Origin: Emydura subglobosa
Taxonomy: Eukaryota > Chordata > Testudines > Chelidae
Assembly: GCA_007922225.1 (NCBI GenBank)
Contig: ML680055.1
Coordinates: forward strand, 5,076,047-5,140,046
DNA: 64,000 nt
Direction: 5' to 3'
Below are positions 22,143 to 34,371 of the stretch, piece by piece. The position numbers and the translations under genes are program-made. The notes below the pieces were generated by a model that worked only from the letters and a program-made list of their open reading frames with translations, had not been told where the DNA came from and searched no databases. The number at the start of each line of letters is the position of its first letter. The stretch's first letter is position 1.

Positions 22143-24709
22143 GTCAGTTTGTATATAAGGATATGAGACCTAAAGAAACCAAAGAGAAAAGATGCTGAAT
22201 AATACTGTTCCATCTCCTATTTGTGTGAAGGAGAAGAGTGTTGCAAGTGGTATAAGTACTCCAGAATGGAAGAGCAGCATTACACTTCCAACAGAAGCTT
22301 TGGAACCATATAAGGTAGTATTGCACACACTTTTTCCCCTGGGGAGAGGCTAAGAGAATAAATGTGACAGATGTTAGTTACATTGCTTGATGCACTACTG
22401 GAAATTGCTCTGATACTATGGTGATGAGCATGGTATATGAATCCATATAAAACAGAATGGATCTCTCTCTCTCTCCCCCTCTCCTTTTAGTTGAAGCAAT
22501 ATTAGCTGAGTTTCTCTTATTGTCTTTTTTTATGCTGTTCGTTTTTTTAATGATGACCGCTTATTACATTTCTTAAAACAGTTGACCACATTGTCAGGCA
22601 AATTTTCTGTTACATCAACTTTTGGACATGAACAATTCATTTAGAACCTTGTTTATGGCCAAAGTACCAATTTGCTTTGGTAGTTTCCAAAGTGGTTCCC
22701 ATGGTGTTGACATTACCATATTAATTCTTAAATGTCATATGTATACTGCAGTGAGGAATTTATACTGTACCATTGAGCTGAATGGCTACTGCTTAATGTT
22801 ATCCACTGTAGCTGGAACCTGAGAGCTTGGTTGTCATTCACAGAGTCTTATGACATTAAAGTTCTTTCTCAAGCAGCTTGCAATCTCTTGTTGCAGGAAG
22901 GGATATCCTTGGGCACCTTTCCATATTAATAGATGTGTAGACTTTGAGGCAGTTTCATAAAATGAAGTAACGTGGAGTATTAAATATATTTTTAAAGGCC
23001 CATAGAAGTATATGCTTCTTTCCATTCATGTTCCTCATCCTCTTAAAAATTAAATAGTAGACAAGCAAACTTGTTATTGTGCTTTCTACATCAAGACCAG
23101 GTCCTAATCATATAATTTGATATTGACATCTTATGTTCAGATACTTCCTTTGTCATCTTCTCATTCTTATATTGTGGATACATAACCTTCTAAATATGGA
23201 AATTTTAAATTTTACAAAATATGAATCAGAACTGGAATTTCTCAAGTAAAACATTTTTATTTGGCTTGTTTATTCCAGGCAGATGGGGTCTGACAAGAGA
23301 AGGAAAATGTTTTGCTGACTAAATATATGACCAGATTTATGAATAGGTATAATTTGTAATAGTACACATCAGCTGAACTATTGATTTAACAGCATGTTTC
23401 AAATGTGTCTCTGATTAAATAAGTTGTTTCATTGGAAAGCACTGTTTGGTTTGCTTGGAGAAGGATGGAAAAAGAGACTAAGGAGGAACAATGTCCTAAT
23501 GTAAAGTGTAACTACACTGGAAAATAATATATTTCAAATGATAAATGTTGGCCTATCAAAATGTAACATGATATATGAATTCATTGCTGATTCTGTATCT
23601 TAATAAATATATTTAATTCTGGTTCTTTGCCATGCAAGCAAGAAAAAAATCAAGAAATCTTTCAAGCTGTTTTCTTTGTAAAGAATAATTTTAGGAGCTC
23701 AGTATTAGGTTATCTACTAGCTTTTAATTTCTGGTGAAATTAAATATGATGGGCTAAGTCAGTAATTTAAAAAAAGGAGTTTGGTTTCAGTCTAATGTAA
23801 TATGGAAAGGAATTTGTCACCCTATCAGGTCATTAGATAGTTAACCATAAACCCTTGGTGATAAAAATTTAAAGTAAAAATACCACAAAATATTTTCCCC
23901 AGAAATACAATAAATATTCAAAGAACATTAGTTTCATAACGTGATATTGCTTGCTTCTGTTTTGGTGGAGGTACAATGTGCAGAAAAACAAAATCTGACT
24001 TCTTACTCAACCAAGATTCATTCTTGACAGAATTCTGTAGAGATGAGATTATTTGCCTGAATAAACATCTATTATAAAAACAGATTTTTATTTAAATTAC
24101 CTCATATTAAAATTCTGTTAAATTGATTTTTAAAAATACATAGGAATAAACTATAGTGCTTCATTATTTAGATATCACAGTTACATGCTGATTATAAGAG
24201 TATTTTTTTATTAATTTAGGTCAACATTTTAAAATTTAATGGGAATATGATGTTTATAGAATTATTACTTGTACTCTAATATTTGTCTGTCACTTCTAAA
24301 ACTTCTCAGCTTCATCTCAACATTTATTATACAACTCTTAATCTGGGCATAAACTCATCTTTCATTAATGTTATTTCTTAATTAAAAAAAGAACTAATAA
24401 TTTGACATTACTGAAGATTTTTGTTCAGGAAATCTAGAGCTCTGTAATACACACTAGTTGGAAGTGAAGAAAAGGGAATTTAACAGAACTGTGTAGGAGT
24501 GAAACTTGAATAGGGTTTGCCCTCACTAGGCCTGATTCCTGGTTCTGTAATCAAGCCCTCATTTGCATGAATGCTAAAACTAATAAGAGTTTTGGAGGGA
24601 AAATATTTGGAATATAAAAATAAAGTGTATAAAGGAGTATTGTGTATCCCCAAATATTACTTTGTAGTCAATCTGATTCCAGTTGTTTATCGATTGGAAT
24701 TTTATGATA
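22143..24709. other. AT-rich non-coding stretch
   Basis: Nothing is recognised beyond a short CT run near 22463. Open frames are short and without motifs. Confidence 0.4.
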
Positions 24710-24717
24710 GTTTAAAG

Positions 24718-25419
24718 CAGGGGAGATTGATTTAATTCAAAGGATTTAAGTCATTGATTTAATTCAAAGGATTTAAGTCACCAAGAAAATCATTGATTTA
24801 AATCAAGTTTCCCACTGATGCATCTTCACATATTTCTTAAACAATGGTGCAAATCTGATCAATAAAACATATTAATTTACAACTCAATACAGCATTTTAA
24901 AACATCTAGGAAGGTATACTTTAGATAACTTGATTTTATTATTTTAGGAAATAGTACATAATATTCATTACCTGTGTCAAGCTGCAGATGCAGCAACAGT
25001 ACATTAGGAATGGTAAGAACTAAATCACGCACACAAACACAATAGCACTTATATTTTATTAAATTAAATCTTAAATGTTACATAAATGTTTCACATTTGC
25101 AATTGCAACAGTCTCCTAAAGGCACAGAGAGAATATTTTCATCATTTGGTATTATTACACAAGCACAGAACAACAATCCTATCCAGACTGTGTCTTTCTT
25201 TGCACATGTGACTTTAGTCTGCTGAGAAACAGAAACTGAAAGCCCAGAACTTGCACGTTTGTGATGAGATGTAATTGTAATTTTTTTTTTAAATGAGAGA
25301 GCAATTTAGTATTTTTGATGATTTTTAAAAAAAGTTTAAAAAATCCAATTTTAATTAAAAAAAAGAAATCTGATTTTTTAAAATTTTTTGTTAAAAATCA
25401 TTGATTTTTATCCACCCTG
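24718..25419 (-). mobile_element. Nonautonomous hAT derivative, 702 bp, with exact 8-bp target duplication
   Basis: The ends are CAGGGGAGATTG at 24718 and ATCCACCCTG ending at 25419, and the flanking GTTTAAAG repeats (24710-24717 and 25420-25427) are identical. Its sequence is the reverse complement of both end regions of the hAT element at 13910-15830, including TCTGTTTCTCAGC..ACTAAAGTCACAT and the TAATGTACTGTTGCTGC 3' region, with the transposase removed. The deletion junction at 25117-25156 holds a 40-bp piece of transposase C-terminal coding DNA inverted relative to the rest. It has no protein-coding capacity and would be mobilised in trans. Confidence 0.9.
24726..24779 (+). repeat. Exact 27-bp tandem duplication near the hAT derivative terminus
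   Basis: The 27-mer starting ATTGATTTAATTCAAAGG at 24726 is repeated identically at 24753. It lies just inside one terminus and lengthens the subterminal region relative to the larger element. Confidence 0.92.
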
Positions 25420-25822
25420 GTTTAAAGGGGACAGCTTCAAAAACTTTAAAAATTGGAGAAATATAGTGGGAAGAATTGGCCTGTGTTAACCTTAGAGAAC
25501 TCTAAAACTGGGATTGAGCATGAGATAGTTTAGCAATGAAAGAACTGTCCTTCAGTCAAGAAGTTTTTCTACTCTGTTTCATTTTTGAATGTTTTTATTA
25601 TTATGACAGCAAATATAAGAAAAAATAGCACAGCCCCCTCCCCTCCCATCCTCCTAAAAAACCTTCAGCTATATAACAACTGGATGTAGGGCTCTCACTT
25701 CTCAAAGGCCTTCACTGTTGTTCATGTGTTGCTTTTAGATTGCAGAACATTTTCAAAATAAATACACTGGGAGCTGCATAGGCATTATGATAGCCTCCCT
25801 GCCTCACAAAACAAACTTCTTA

Positions 25823-26064
25823 GGGTATGTCTACAAATAAAGATGTAATTGTAGGGTGAGTAGGCTAGCATGAATAACAGGGCGGCGGCATGGATCCTGG
25901 TGTGAGCTAGCAACCCAACTAAATACCCAGTATTCCTGGCAGGCTTCTACTGGGGTGGCTAGCTTACATTAAAGTCTATGCTACCATGTCTTCACTACTG
26001 GTGCTGCTCTTGCAACCTAGTTTAAAGCTACAGTTACACATTAATTTGCAGTGTCGCAGTACCC
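25823..26064. mobile_element. Harbinger-type MITE, 242 bp
   Basis: It begins GGGTATGTCTACA, the left-end motif of the Harbinger fragment at 871, and ends GTGTCGCAGTACCC. TTA occurs on both sides (25820-25822 and 26065-26067), the expected PIF/Harbinger target duplication. There is no coding capacity. Confidence 0.75.
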
Positions 26065-26067
26065 TTA

Positions 26068-29000
26068 GACATTATAAATTGGAGACAAAACCTACCACAG
26101 AAATATAATCCTTCCTCAAATGATTGCACTTGTCCATTGCACTTCAGCTGTGTTTATGCCCATATGAGAGATTACCATAGGCTGCTTGATGAGGAAGAAT
26201 TTAACACTATATTGGAATCATTCAGCAGTTGAAGTGTTCCTTTACTCTCCCTTTGCTGTGCAATTTTCTTTACTTTTTCTGTTTTTGGTTATTAAAAGAA
26301 AGGTAGAACTAGATATACTTTTAGATCAGTATTTTGAATACAGCCACGAGTTGCTGCTTAATATGATTTATTACCTGGTTTTATGTTCACTGTTGATTTA
26401 CTTTCTACATAATGAGGTGTACAGCTGTAATGGTGGTCTCTTCCCTTTAGGGCGTAACGGAGTCTGGGGCCAGCTAACCCTGTTCCATAACATGGCCCTT
26501 TAAGGAAACAAGGGTTTAGGGGAGCAGCATATAAGCTGAGGAATGGGGACCATGCATTAATATGGTAGCTAAGAGTTAAAGCCCAGCTCTTGATTGATGT
26601 GCAAAGGGAGAAAGAGGGCAGACAGCCTGAGGAGAAGAATGGCATGGTAAGCCTGCCTGAACCAAATGTAGCAGCAAGACGGAGGGTTTTGTGCCCTGAA
26701 CTAAGAAGAAGGGTGTGAGTCCTAGGATTTAGGGAGGCTTTGTGGAGTGGGGCTGAAACCCAGATATTGATGGGCCGAGTACACTAGCTTGAAGTGCTGC
26801 ACAGTCCTATGAATGAGGGCTGTGGAATTTCTTAAGCAAGAGAAAAGAATTTGTAATTCCAGGGACCAAAGCAGGAGGAGACCTGTGGGAAAGACTCACC
26901 AGAGAGGCCAGTGGCTACAGTGGGACTGACAAAGCACCCTGAGTCATGGGGAACTGGAAACCTGGACCCTTGGGACATAGGTGAATTGGAGGCCTCAAGA
27001 GGGACAGGTGTGGGCCTGAATGGCCAAAGGAGACTGCTTCATAAACACTCAATTGATTAGACCCTAGAAAGGGGGAATGTTTCTTTATGTACTTTAGAGT
27101 GTGACTTAGTTATTGGGAGAATCAGGAGGGAACTGAGGGCAGAGTACCTGCAGGGCAACACCATGCCACAAGGGGCATTTTCTGGGATGATGTCCTGCAA
27201 CAACAGCCCATAATATTTTTGACCAAATTGCATAATGTCTTTTGGATTTCTTGTATACAAATCATTCTGTACTTAAGTTCAAGAGAGAGCATTTCAAACA
27301 TGGTAAAAAGTATTGTGGCTTTTTTCATGTGGAATCTCAGTGAACACATTGGCCTTTGAAATTATTATTCTTTGCAGTCTTTCTCATATGAAGTAAGTAT
27401 AGTCATCAAACAAGGTCAGTAAAGTCAAGCTAAGGATGTCTGTGTGTTGTGAAGTGGTTTTGGTAATTCTGGCAGATTAGATATACACTAGTAGTTGTAG
27501 CATTATAATGCCCTCTCATTATTCGTCGCTTCCAAAAATTGCTGAGCAATAGCTTTAAATAAATGTGGTTTCAATTTGTTTTGATTCAGCATTTGTTATT
27601 TTTTTCTGTTACGTTTTATGGTACTGTGGTTTACAAACACATATAATTCAGAGTATTTGTAAAAAAAGAACATCAGTTGCATAAATATGTATCTACAGTT
27701 GTATACAGTGCCTTTAGTTAAAAAGAAAAGCACTATGGCATCATCAAACATTGGATTATACTGGCTCTTGTGGTTATCTTTTGATTGGTGCTTTTAAACC
27801 AGTGCTGGTGAGATTTTAGCAATAGTTTGTATATAATAAAATTCTCTGTGTGTGTGTCAGTTGTTTAGTCTCTCTTTTTCTGTCTTGTGGGGCACAGACG
27901 TTCTTGTGCAATAGAAACAATGCTGTCAAAATCTTCAGTAGCTTTATCTGGTAAGATATTTTATAGCTTACACAATATTTTAGTTCAGACGTGGGTTGTG
28001 GGTTTTTTTTTTTTTTTTTTTTTTGCAGTAAACTGTTCTTCCACTGCAACTAACAATCCTCTAATCTTTAAATGTGGAATGTGACCCTGTTACTGGCTTT
28101 GAGTATTGTTAGAGTTGTAAGCAGGTGGTAAAGAACAAAGTATTCTTTTTATTTTAAAAAACACAAGAAAAAGACAGGAGATACAAAGTTATTTCTGAGA
28201 CACTAAGGGATTTTAATGTAAACTCCTCATAATGTAATCTCCTCCTTCCATTTTATGTCAGATTCATATCTATACTTTATTATTATACCCTCTTTCAAAT
28301 TTGGCAGTACTTTTTGCTGTTTCTTTTTAATGTGTTGAATAAACAACTTAGTGAGCTGTTTTAAAACACATTTTCGTTCTCACTTTTCTCTTCTTTGGAG
28401 ATGAAATTAAAACCAGACGTATAAATCAAATAATTATGGATTAAACAGGCAGAATAACTTAGATCTCAAAGAATCTACATTTCTGCTTAAACAGCTTCAC
28501 AAGTAGCATGGTGACAGTGATAAAGGTGTATCACACTTCTCTCTTTCTGTCTCAGGCTTTTTGTCACACCCCTTTTCTGCTATGTCTCCCTCCCATCTCT
28601 GGCCCTATGATGTTTTCCTTTAAGTGCCCTCATACTGTTTCCTTACCTGACCATTCTGCAGATTGATGATCTTTATAAAGTTTAAAAGTTTGTCTTTCTT
28701 ACACTTACACCACTTACTCTTTGTACATGGAACATATTTTTTGGGAATTTACAAGTACATTTGTTAATTAGCTTATGGGTTAACATAGATTTTATAATGA
28801 GTCCTTCAAGAAATTTCACATCTGGCATCAGGACTTTTTTGAATCCTAATGATGTTAATAACAGACTTTTCAAACTCTCTTTCCAGTTAGAGTGCACATA
28901 AATCGTGTGCAAAGGGTAAATTTCTCTGTGTGTGTGTGTGTGTGTGTGTGTTTTAGAATTAATAGTCATTTTTTGTCATTAATCTTAACTGAAAGTTTCT

Positions 29001-29788
29001 TCAGCAGAGGTGGAAGGATAATGTTCTACTACAGAGAACACTGTTATGGTTTGGGTTAAAACTTGTTATGGGTTGGATATAATTGCCACCTTTCATCAAG
29101 GATAAATATAAAGAAGACATTGTACAGAAGTATCTGAAACAATAGCACTAGCACCCAAAACACAAGCATGCGTAAAAGCTTGACAAAAGCTCAAGGGGTT
29201 TCAAATGCAGGGGCTAGAGCTTGGATTGGTAGAACTGGTTTTGACTATGTGTGTATGAGAAAAGGAGTAGAGAGAGGCAGAAGGGGCAGAAAAATCTAAT
29301 ATGATTTTAACAGTCAGTTAAATCTAGTCTCTGGCTTGAACACCCTAATCATAATTATGTGGTTACTGTAATAAGAAGACCTAATCATGTATATATATTA
29401 AATTTGTTTCAAATATCAAAGGTCAGTACAGAGTTGCAAGTATTTTAACTGCCCAATATTATTGTAGTTGTATCTATAGGGTGCTCATATATTACAGAAA
29501 CACTCCATAGAGATTGTCTCCATTGAAAGACAATTTGTCTTTAATATTCTGCATCTTCAGAATAGTTGTTTGTTATGCAAAAAGCTTTGCCTATTGACAG
29601 TGATAATCTCGGCTCATCAACCTGTATTTTTAGGTGGGATATTTTTATGAGACTATTCTGAGTTTTAATGTTTCAAATTGGCTTGTAGATCCCTTGGTAT
29701 GCACTGTTACCTCTGAACACTCAAACCACAATACCAATCATTTTGTTTCCCTGGTTGTAGTATAACATTTTCCATATAAAGTGTTACC
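26068..29788. other. Non-coding stretch with repeat-like segments
   Basis: A purine-rich, moderately GC-rich segment at about 26440-27060 looks like old repeat or LTR DNA but has no definable ends. Poly-T lies at about 28003-28024 and (TG)12 at 28927-28950. No gene is recognised. Confidence 0.4.
28927..28950 (+). repeat. (TG)12 microsatellite
   Basis: Twelve uninterrupted TG units, preceded by CTC and followed by TTTTAG. Confidence 0.95.
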
Positions 29789-29991
29789 AGGTATGTCTAT
29801 GCTGCAGAAAAACACTCATGGCTGGCCCAAGTCATATGATTCGGGCTTGTGGGACTCAGACTGCAGGACTATAAAATCGCAGTGTAGCTGTCCATGCTTG
29901 AGCTGGAACCCAGGCTCTGGAACCCTGTGAGGAAGGAGAGTCAACTGACACTGGCCAGACACAGGTGTTTTTATTGCAGTGTAGACATATC
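29789..29991. mobile_element. Harbinger-type palindromic MITE, about 203 bp
   Basis: It begins AGGTATGTCTATGCTGCAG and ends TTGCAGTGTAGACATATC, so the ends are inverted copies. The interior has paired segments such as GCTGGCCCAAG against CTGGCCAGAC, and AGCTGGAACCCAGGCTC. This is the palindromic MITE type common in turtles. A TTA lies 2-3 bp outside the left end, but no matching duplication is seen on the right. Confidence 0.65.
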
Positions 29992-30677
29992 AACAGTGGC
30001 TGAAAGTAATAGCTGACTAGAGCATGTAGAGCTCATTGCGCTTGTGTCTATAGATTGATTTCATGTAATAATGAACATGAAGAGAAATTGAGGGGTTATT
30101 AATTACACATTTACAGCTCTCTGTGCAAATAACTAAGTTTTCACAGGAACTGTTACTTAATTGAGAAGGAAGCAAGGTAGCATATTTGGGAATTAAGCAA
30201 GACTTGGAATAAGCTAGATGATTTTGGGTGAATTGATACAGATTTTCATTCATATTACTCTGGAAATAGACACCGTATCTCTTTGGAGCTTTTATAGGAA
30301 CCACACATTGGTTACAAGCAAATTAAATTTTACTGATGAATCCTTTAATTTCTGCATAGATCCATGTGAGTGGCTCACTGAACCCCTTTTGCAAACCAAA
30401 CAATTTAATACACTTGGGGCCTGATTCTGAAAAATTGGGAGTACCCTTAATTCTTGATTAATATAGTTTAGTTCTCTTAGAAGTACACAAATGTTTTTAT
30501 TACTGTAGTAGTAGCTGCTAATGAGATGTTATAAGGGAACACTGGGCCTTGGGATGCATGTGTGCTTTGTATTGTTTGTTACAGCTGTTTAAAACTGGGA
30601 GCTTTAGTAGCAGGTCATGCACTTGCGCCTACTTATGGAGCCTACAGGAAACCATATATAGGGCTTCCTGCCTCTTA

Positions 30678-31229
30678 GAGTATATTTATACTGTAGTGCA
30701 AGCCCAGGATTTGAACTCAGGCTCATGCCTACTCCCCTCCGTCTACACACAAATAACACTAGCCCAGGGCTTGGACCCAAGATTCCAGGGACCCCATGGA
30801 AGTGGAGGATCAAAGCCTGAGTCCAGCCAGGACCCAGGGTTCAAGCCCTGTTGCTTTGCTGTCTAGAGGTAGACTCTGGGAGTCTGCCAAATAGACTCTG
30901 GTAGTCTGCCAAAAGCATTCGAAAATCCCATGGGTCAATTTTCTTTGTCCTCTGGATTGTCAAGTGTAGTAGTTTCTCACTTTGTGCCAAGTATAAAGGG
31001 CTAGAGTGGCCACATTTTGGAGGGGGCTAGGAAGTCTGGGATATATGAGTGGTTGGACTCGGGTCCACATAATGTAGTGTAGATTCTGGAATCTCAGCTT
31101 GGGACCCAGGGTTCAACAATTCTTAAACTGGGGTTACAGATGAGTGTAGACATTCAAGCCCTAGGTTAACAAACCCAGGGTCTGCTAACGTGAGTTCTCC
31201 TGGGCTGACAATGTAGTATAGATAAGCCC
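30678..31229. mobile_element. Harbinger-type MITE, about 552 bp
   Basis: TTA at 30675-30677 and 31230-31232 flank a segment beginning GAGTATATTTATACTGTAG and ending ATGTAGTATAGATAAGCCC, a diverged inverted pair. Interior words (GCCCAGGGCTTGGACCC, CCCAGGGTTCAA) occur in both orientations. A small local duplication of an AGACTCTGG.AGTCTGCCAAA unit lies near 30880-30915. Coding is absent. Confidence 0.6.
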
Positions 31230-31232
31230 TTA

Positions 31233-32018
31233 TGCAGAGCAGCAAACAGGAGAGACCCAGGGTCAGGGAAGAAATTGAAAGAGGTCTCTCTGCACCCATC
31301 AAGTGGAAAGCCTGAGAGGGGGACACATGTAAGGCGCAGGAGCCAGCTGGGAGGAAGCTTCAGCTGGAGAGGGCTTTGAAGCTCTGGAAGGAGTACTGTA
31401 AGGAATGTGACCAGTGGTCCGGAAGGCTACTAAAGGGGAAAGGTATGTCCTCTGCCCACCGAGTTGGTGGAAGGTAGGGAAGTCTCAGGTGATTAGTATT
31501 TTGCGTTTATTGGACCATGGCTTTCATATTCTGTTGTTTCAATAAAACCAACCTGTAAATAAGGGTATTTGGGAGTTTAATTCTATCATTCCACCAGAAT
31601 TAAGCATTCCCAATTACTCCTCCCCCCCTTGTTTCTTTAACAAAATAAAACCAAATGTCAGTGGAAATAGTAGGAAGGATTGAATGTGTGGGAAGGGAGG
31701 ATGCAGACCACTCAGATGTACTGGATTTTGTAAGTCCTTTTGCATTTTGGGTGAATGAGGCTTCCTTTCCTACACTGGAAAAGTAGGCAGTGTAATGCAG
31801 ACTATTATAGGCAGAGCTGGCAGTACAGCCTCTTATTAGGTTGCCTGACACTTGACATGACCTTTTTTCAGTTACTTATCATTTGGCCAAACTTTATCTT
31901 TGGGCTGAAATTTTCCATGCTGTGCTTTGCCTCCGGATGAATTTCTTTGGAAAACTGTATTGCCGTTTCTGATGACCCTGAGGAAAAATACATTGTTTTG
32001 CACACATTAAAAAAATGA

Positions 32019-32020
<2 letters not shown>
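31233..32020. other. Non-coding stretch
   Basis: A segment at about 31320-31590, with an AATAAA near its end (TTTCAATAAAACCAACC), resembles the 3' part of an LTR. No partner LTR, TG...CA ends or primer-binding site could be shown. Confidence 0.35.

Positions 32021-32051
<31 letters not shown>
32021..32051 (+). repeat. T31 tract
   Basis: Thirty-one consecutive T residues. No adjoining SINE or processed-gene sequence is recognised on the minus strand upstream. Confidence 0.9.
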
Positions 32052-32054
<3 letters not shown>

Positions 32055-32449
32055 AAAAGCTCTAGTGGCCCTGTGTTTTGGAACAGGGGCTTGAAATTTG
32101 GCAGGGATAGCCTTTGTGTCAAGCATGTTCCCTTTGCCATCCCTATGATGATCTCCCCAAATTTGGTCAAACTATAAGCCTTTGAAAAGTCACAGAGTGC
32201 ACATGCTAAATAGAGCTATCTTAGACTGTAGCAGGTAAATTCCCTGAATATTCCTTCTGTACTTGGAAATGCCCTGGTCTGGGGCTGAGCAGGATTTTCC
32301 CTGCAATTGGAGCTCTGGGCTGCTGCGTGCTGTGCTGGGTCCAGGCATCTAAACTGAGACCAGGGAGTCTGCTTTTCCTATGCTTACAATGACTCCTCGG
32401 CTGCTCCCAAGCATCATGGAAGAGAAAATTGCCTGATTTGAATGTAGAG

Positions 32450-33160
32450 GGGACAAGAGCTGGATCTCTGTGTGGGGCGGGGACTATATTGGGACAAGGA
32501 GAATGGAAGGGAATGGGGATGTGGAAGCTGAGACTTAGAGGCTGGCAGTTGAGGTGGATGGGGAAAGGAATTAGGATTGGAAATTAGGGTTAGAGTTGGT
32601 GGAGACTGGGACAGGCTGGGCAAAGGAATTGGGAGAGGAGACTGGGAATTGGAGCAGGGGAGGAAAGTAGGGTGGGGGAGACTGGGAGCCAGTAGATGGG
32701 AGGAAAAATGAGAATGGTTGCAGAGCCTGGGACTGGCTGGGCAAGGAGCCTGGGACTGAGGACCAGTGTGGTAGGGGGAAGGAAAGGTGAGGGGGCAGGG
32801 AGATAGATCCGTTGAGGAGCCAAGTGCAGGAGGAGAACTGGGATTGGCTGAGCAGAGAGCTTGCAGGGGTACTAAGAGTGACCAAGAGACTGGGAACCAT
32901 TGGGGATGGGCAACATGGGCAGGGGAGGAGAAACCAGGGTGTGGTGGGAGACATGTCAGGAGTGGGGAGCTGGGACTAACTTTGCAAGGAGACGATAACT
33001 GGCCGTGGAGGATAAGAGACTGGGACTGGGATTAGAAGCCTGAGAAGATGGAGACTGGGACAGGCTATGTGAGGAAAAATGGGAGTGGGAAAAAGTCCTG
33101 CGGTGAGAAAGAGACAGGACTGGGATAGACACATGTTGGTGGAGACAGAGCAGAAGAAGG
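32450..33160 (+). repeat. Purine-rich degenerate minisatellite
   Basis: For about 700 bp the plus strand is dominated by G and A, with the words GGAGACTGGGA, ACTGGGACTGG, GGCTGGGCAAGGAG and GAGACTGGGA recurring at irregular spacing. This resembles an old expanded repeat of about 30-50 bp. The complementary strand yields long Pro/Ser-rich open frames that are compositional artefacts, not genes. Such strand asymmetry can favour triplex structures. Confidence 0.65.
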
Positions 33161-33804
33161 CATGCTTCTGAGAGGAATGGGCAGAAGAGTCTGTGCTCAA
33201 CAGAGCACACTTCTCTCCAAAGCCTGGAATGGAACACAGTATTCCTGAGTCTCACCATTCCTTTGCTGTCAGCAAATATCTGTGAAACCCACTGGCAGTG
33301 TCCCATCCCCCTCTAATGATGGTCCTCATAAAGGATGGCAACCTACTACTGCTATCAGTTACTCATTTAATTTAAGTGGCAGATGTCTGTGGGGTGGAGC
33401 TAAAGAGACTAAACCTACTGATGGCCCTTCTGGGCCATATGCCACATGATAGATTTTTTTACCACCCTTCCGAAGAACACATTTAGGAACACAGAAAATT
33501 CACACACACAAAATCTTTGTTGAAAGAATATTATCAATGTTGCAAAGTTAAGCACTCAAAAGTTAGGAAGTGCTTGAAATAGAAGGTTTGTGAAACTTTA
33601 ATTTGCCCCCACCCCTTGTATATGTGCTTTATGATAGTCTTTAATAATGTTGTTGCACTGTTTTTTCCACCAAACCTCCTGCCTTACCCAGTGCACATGA
33701 TAAAGCTGCCCTAGGGATGAATCAGATTATGTAATGCTGTTGTCTTTAGATCATTTGCTTCATTTGTGCGTAGTGAATGAGGCAGGGGATTGCAAGAAGG
33801 GAAA

Positions 33805-34245
33805 AAGGATGGTTTTGTGGCTAAGGCAGTTGAATGCTGTCCTAGAGAGTTGAATTAAATCCCTGCTTCTTCCACAGAGTTCCTATGTGATGCTAGACAA
33901 GTCACTTTAATCAAACTTTTCACAGGTCATCCCCAGTTTGTGTGTTCATCATTTTTGGGGTGCCTGCAGTCTGATTTTCAGACACTCTGAGCACTCACAG
34001 TTGCAGCTGAAATCAATGGGAGGTTTTCAACGCATAGAGTATTATATAATGCTGTGAACTCTGAAAAATCAATTCTGAGGTGTGTCAAAAATAGTGGATA
34101 CTTTTGTTCTTAATCTCTGTACCTCAGCTCCTCGTTTTTAAAATGGAGATGTTACCACCTCTTTACTTTGCAGAGCTCATGTGGAGGTAAATTAACTGTT
34201 GTGAAGCACACAGATACTGTAATGAGGAGTACCATAGAAAAACCC
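33805..34245 (+). mobile_element. MIR-like SINE, interrupted
   Basis: The head-like part (GTGGCTAAGGCAGTTGAATG, then a CTAGACAAGTCACTTTAATC box) and the tail-like part (CTCTGTACCTCAGCTCC, then AAATGGAGATGTTACCACCT, then TGTTGTGAAGCACACAGATACT) are in MIR order. They are separated by about 200 bp of other repeat sequence containing CTGATTTTCAGACACTCTGAGCA, which occurs in palindromic form elsewhere. Old and diverged. Confidence 0.55.
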
Positions 34246-34371
34246 ATGAGGAAATCGATAATTCTGTCTTCAGAGGAGGGTTTGAATAGTGTGCGGTAAA
34301 TAAGGCATGGGACCACACATTGAACAAAGAATTGAAAACAAAATATTGAATAGCCGTTCATTAAGTGAGAC

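Noticed and set aside
26440..27060. Possible LTR or retroelement segment
   Set aside because: Repeat-like wording but no definable ends or coding sequence.
31320..31590. Possible LTR 3' portion
   Set aside because: Only a polyadenylation signal supports it; no partner LTR.
32021..32051. Poly-T as the tail of a minus-strand processed pseudogene
   Set aside because: No gene-like or SINE sequence is readable on the minus strand next to it, and no target duplication is visible.
32571..32954. 127-codon minus-strand Pro/Ser-rich frame
   Set aside because: It is the translation of a purine-rich minisatellite and has no start context or family feature.
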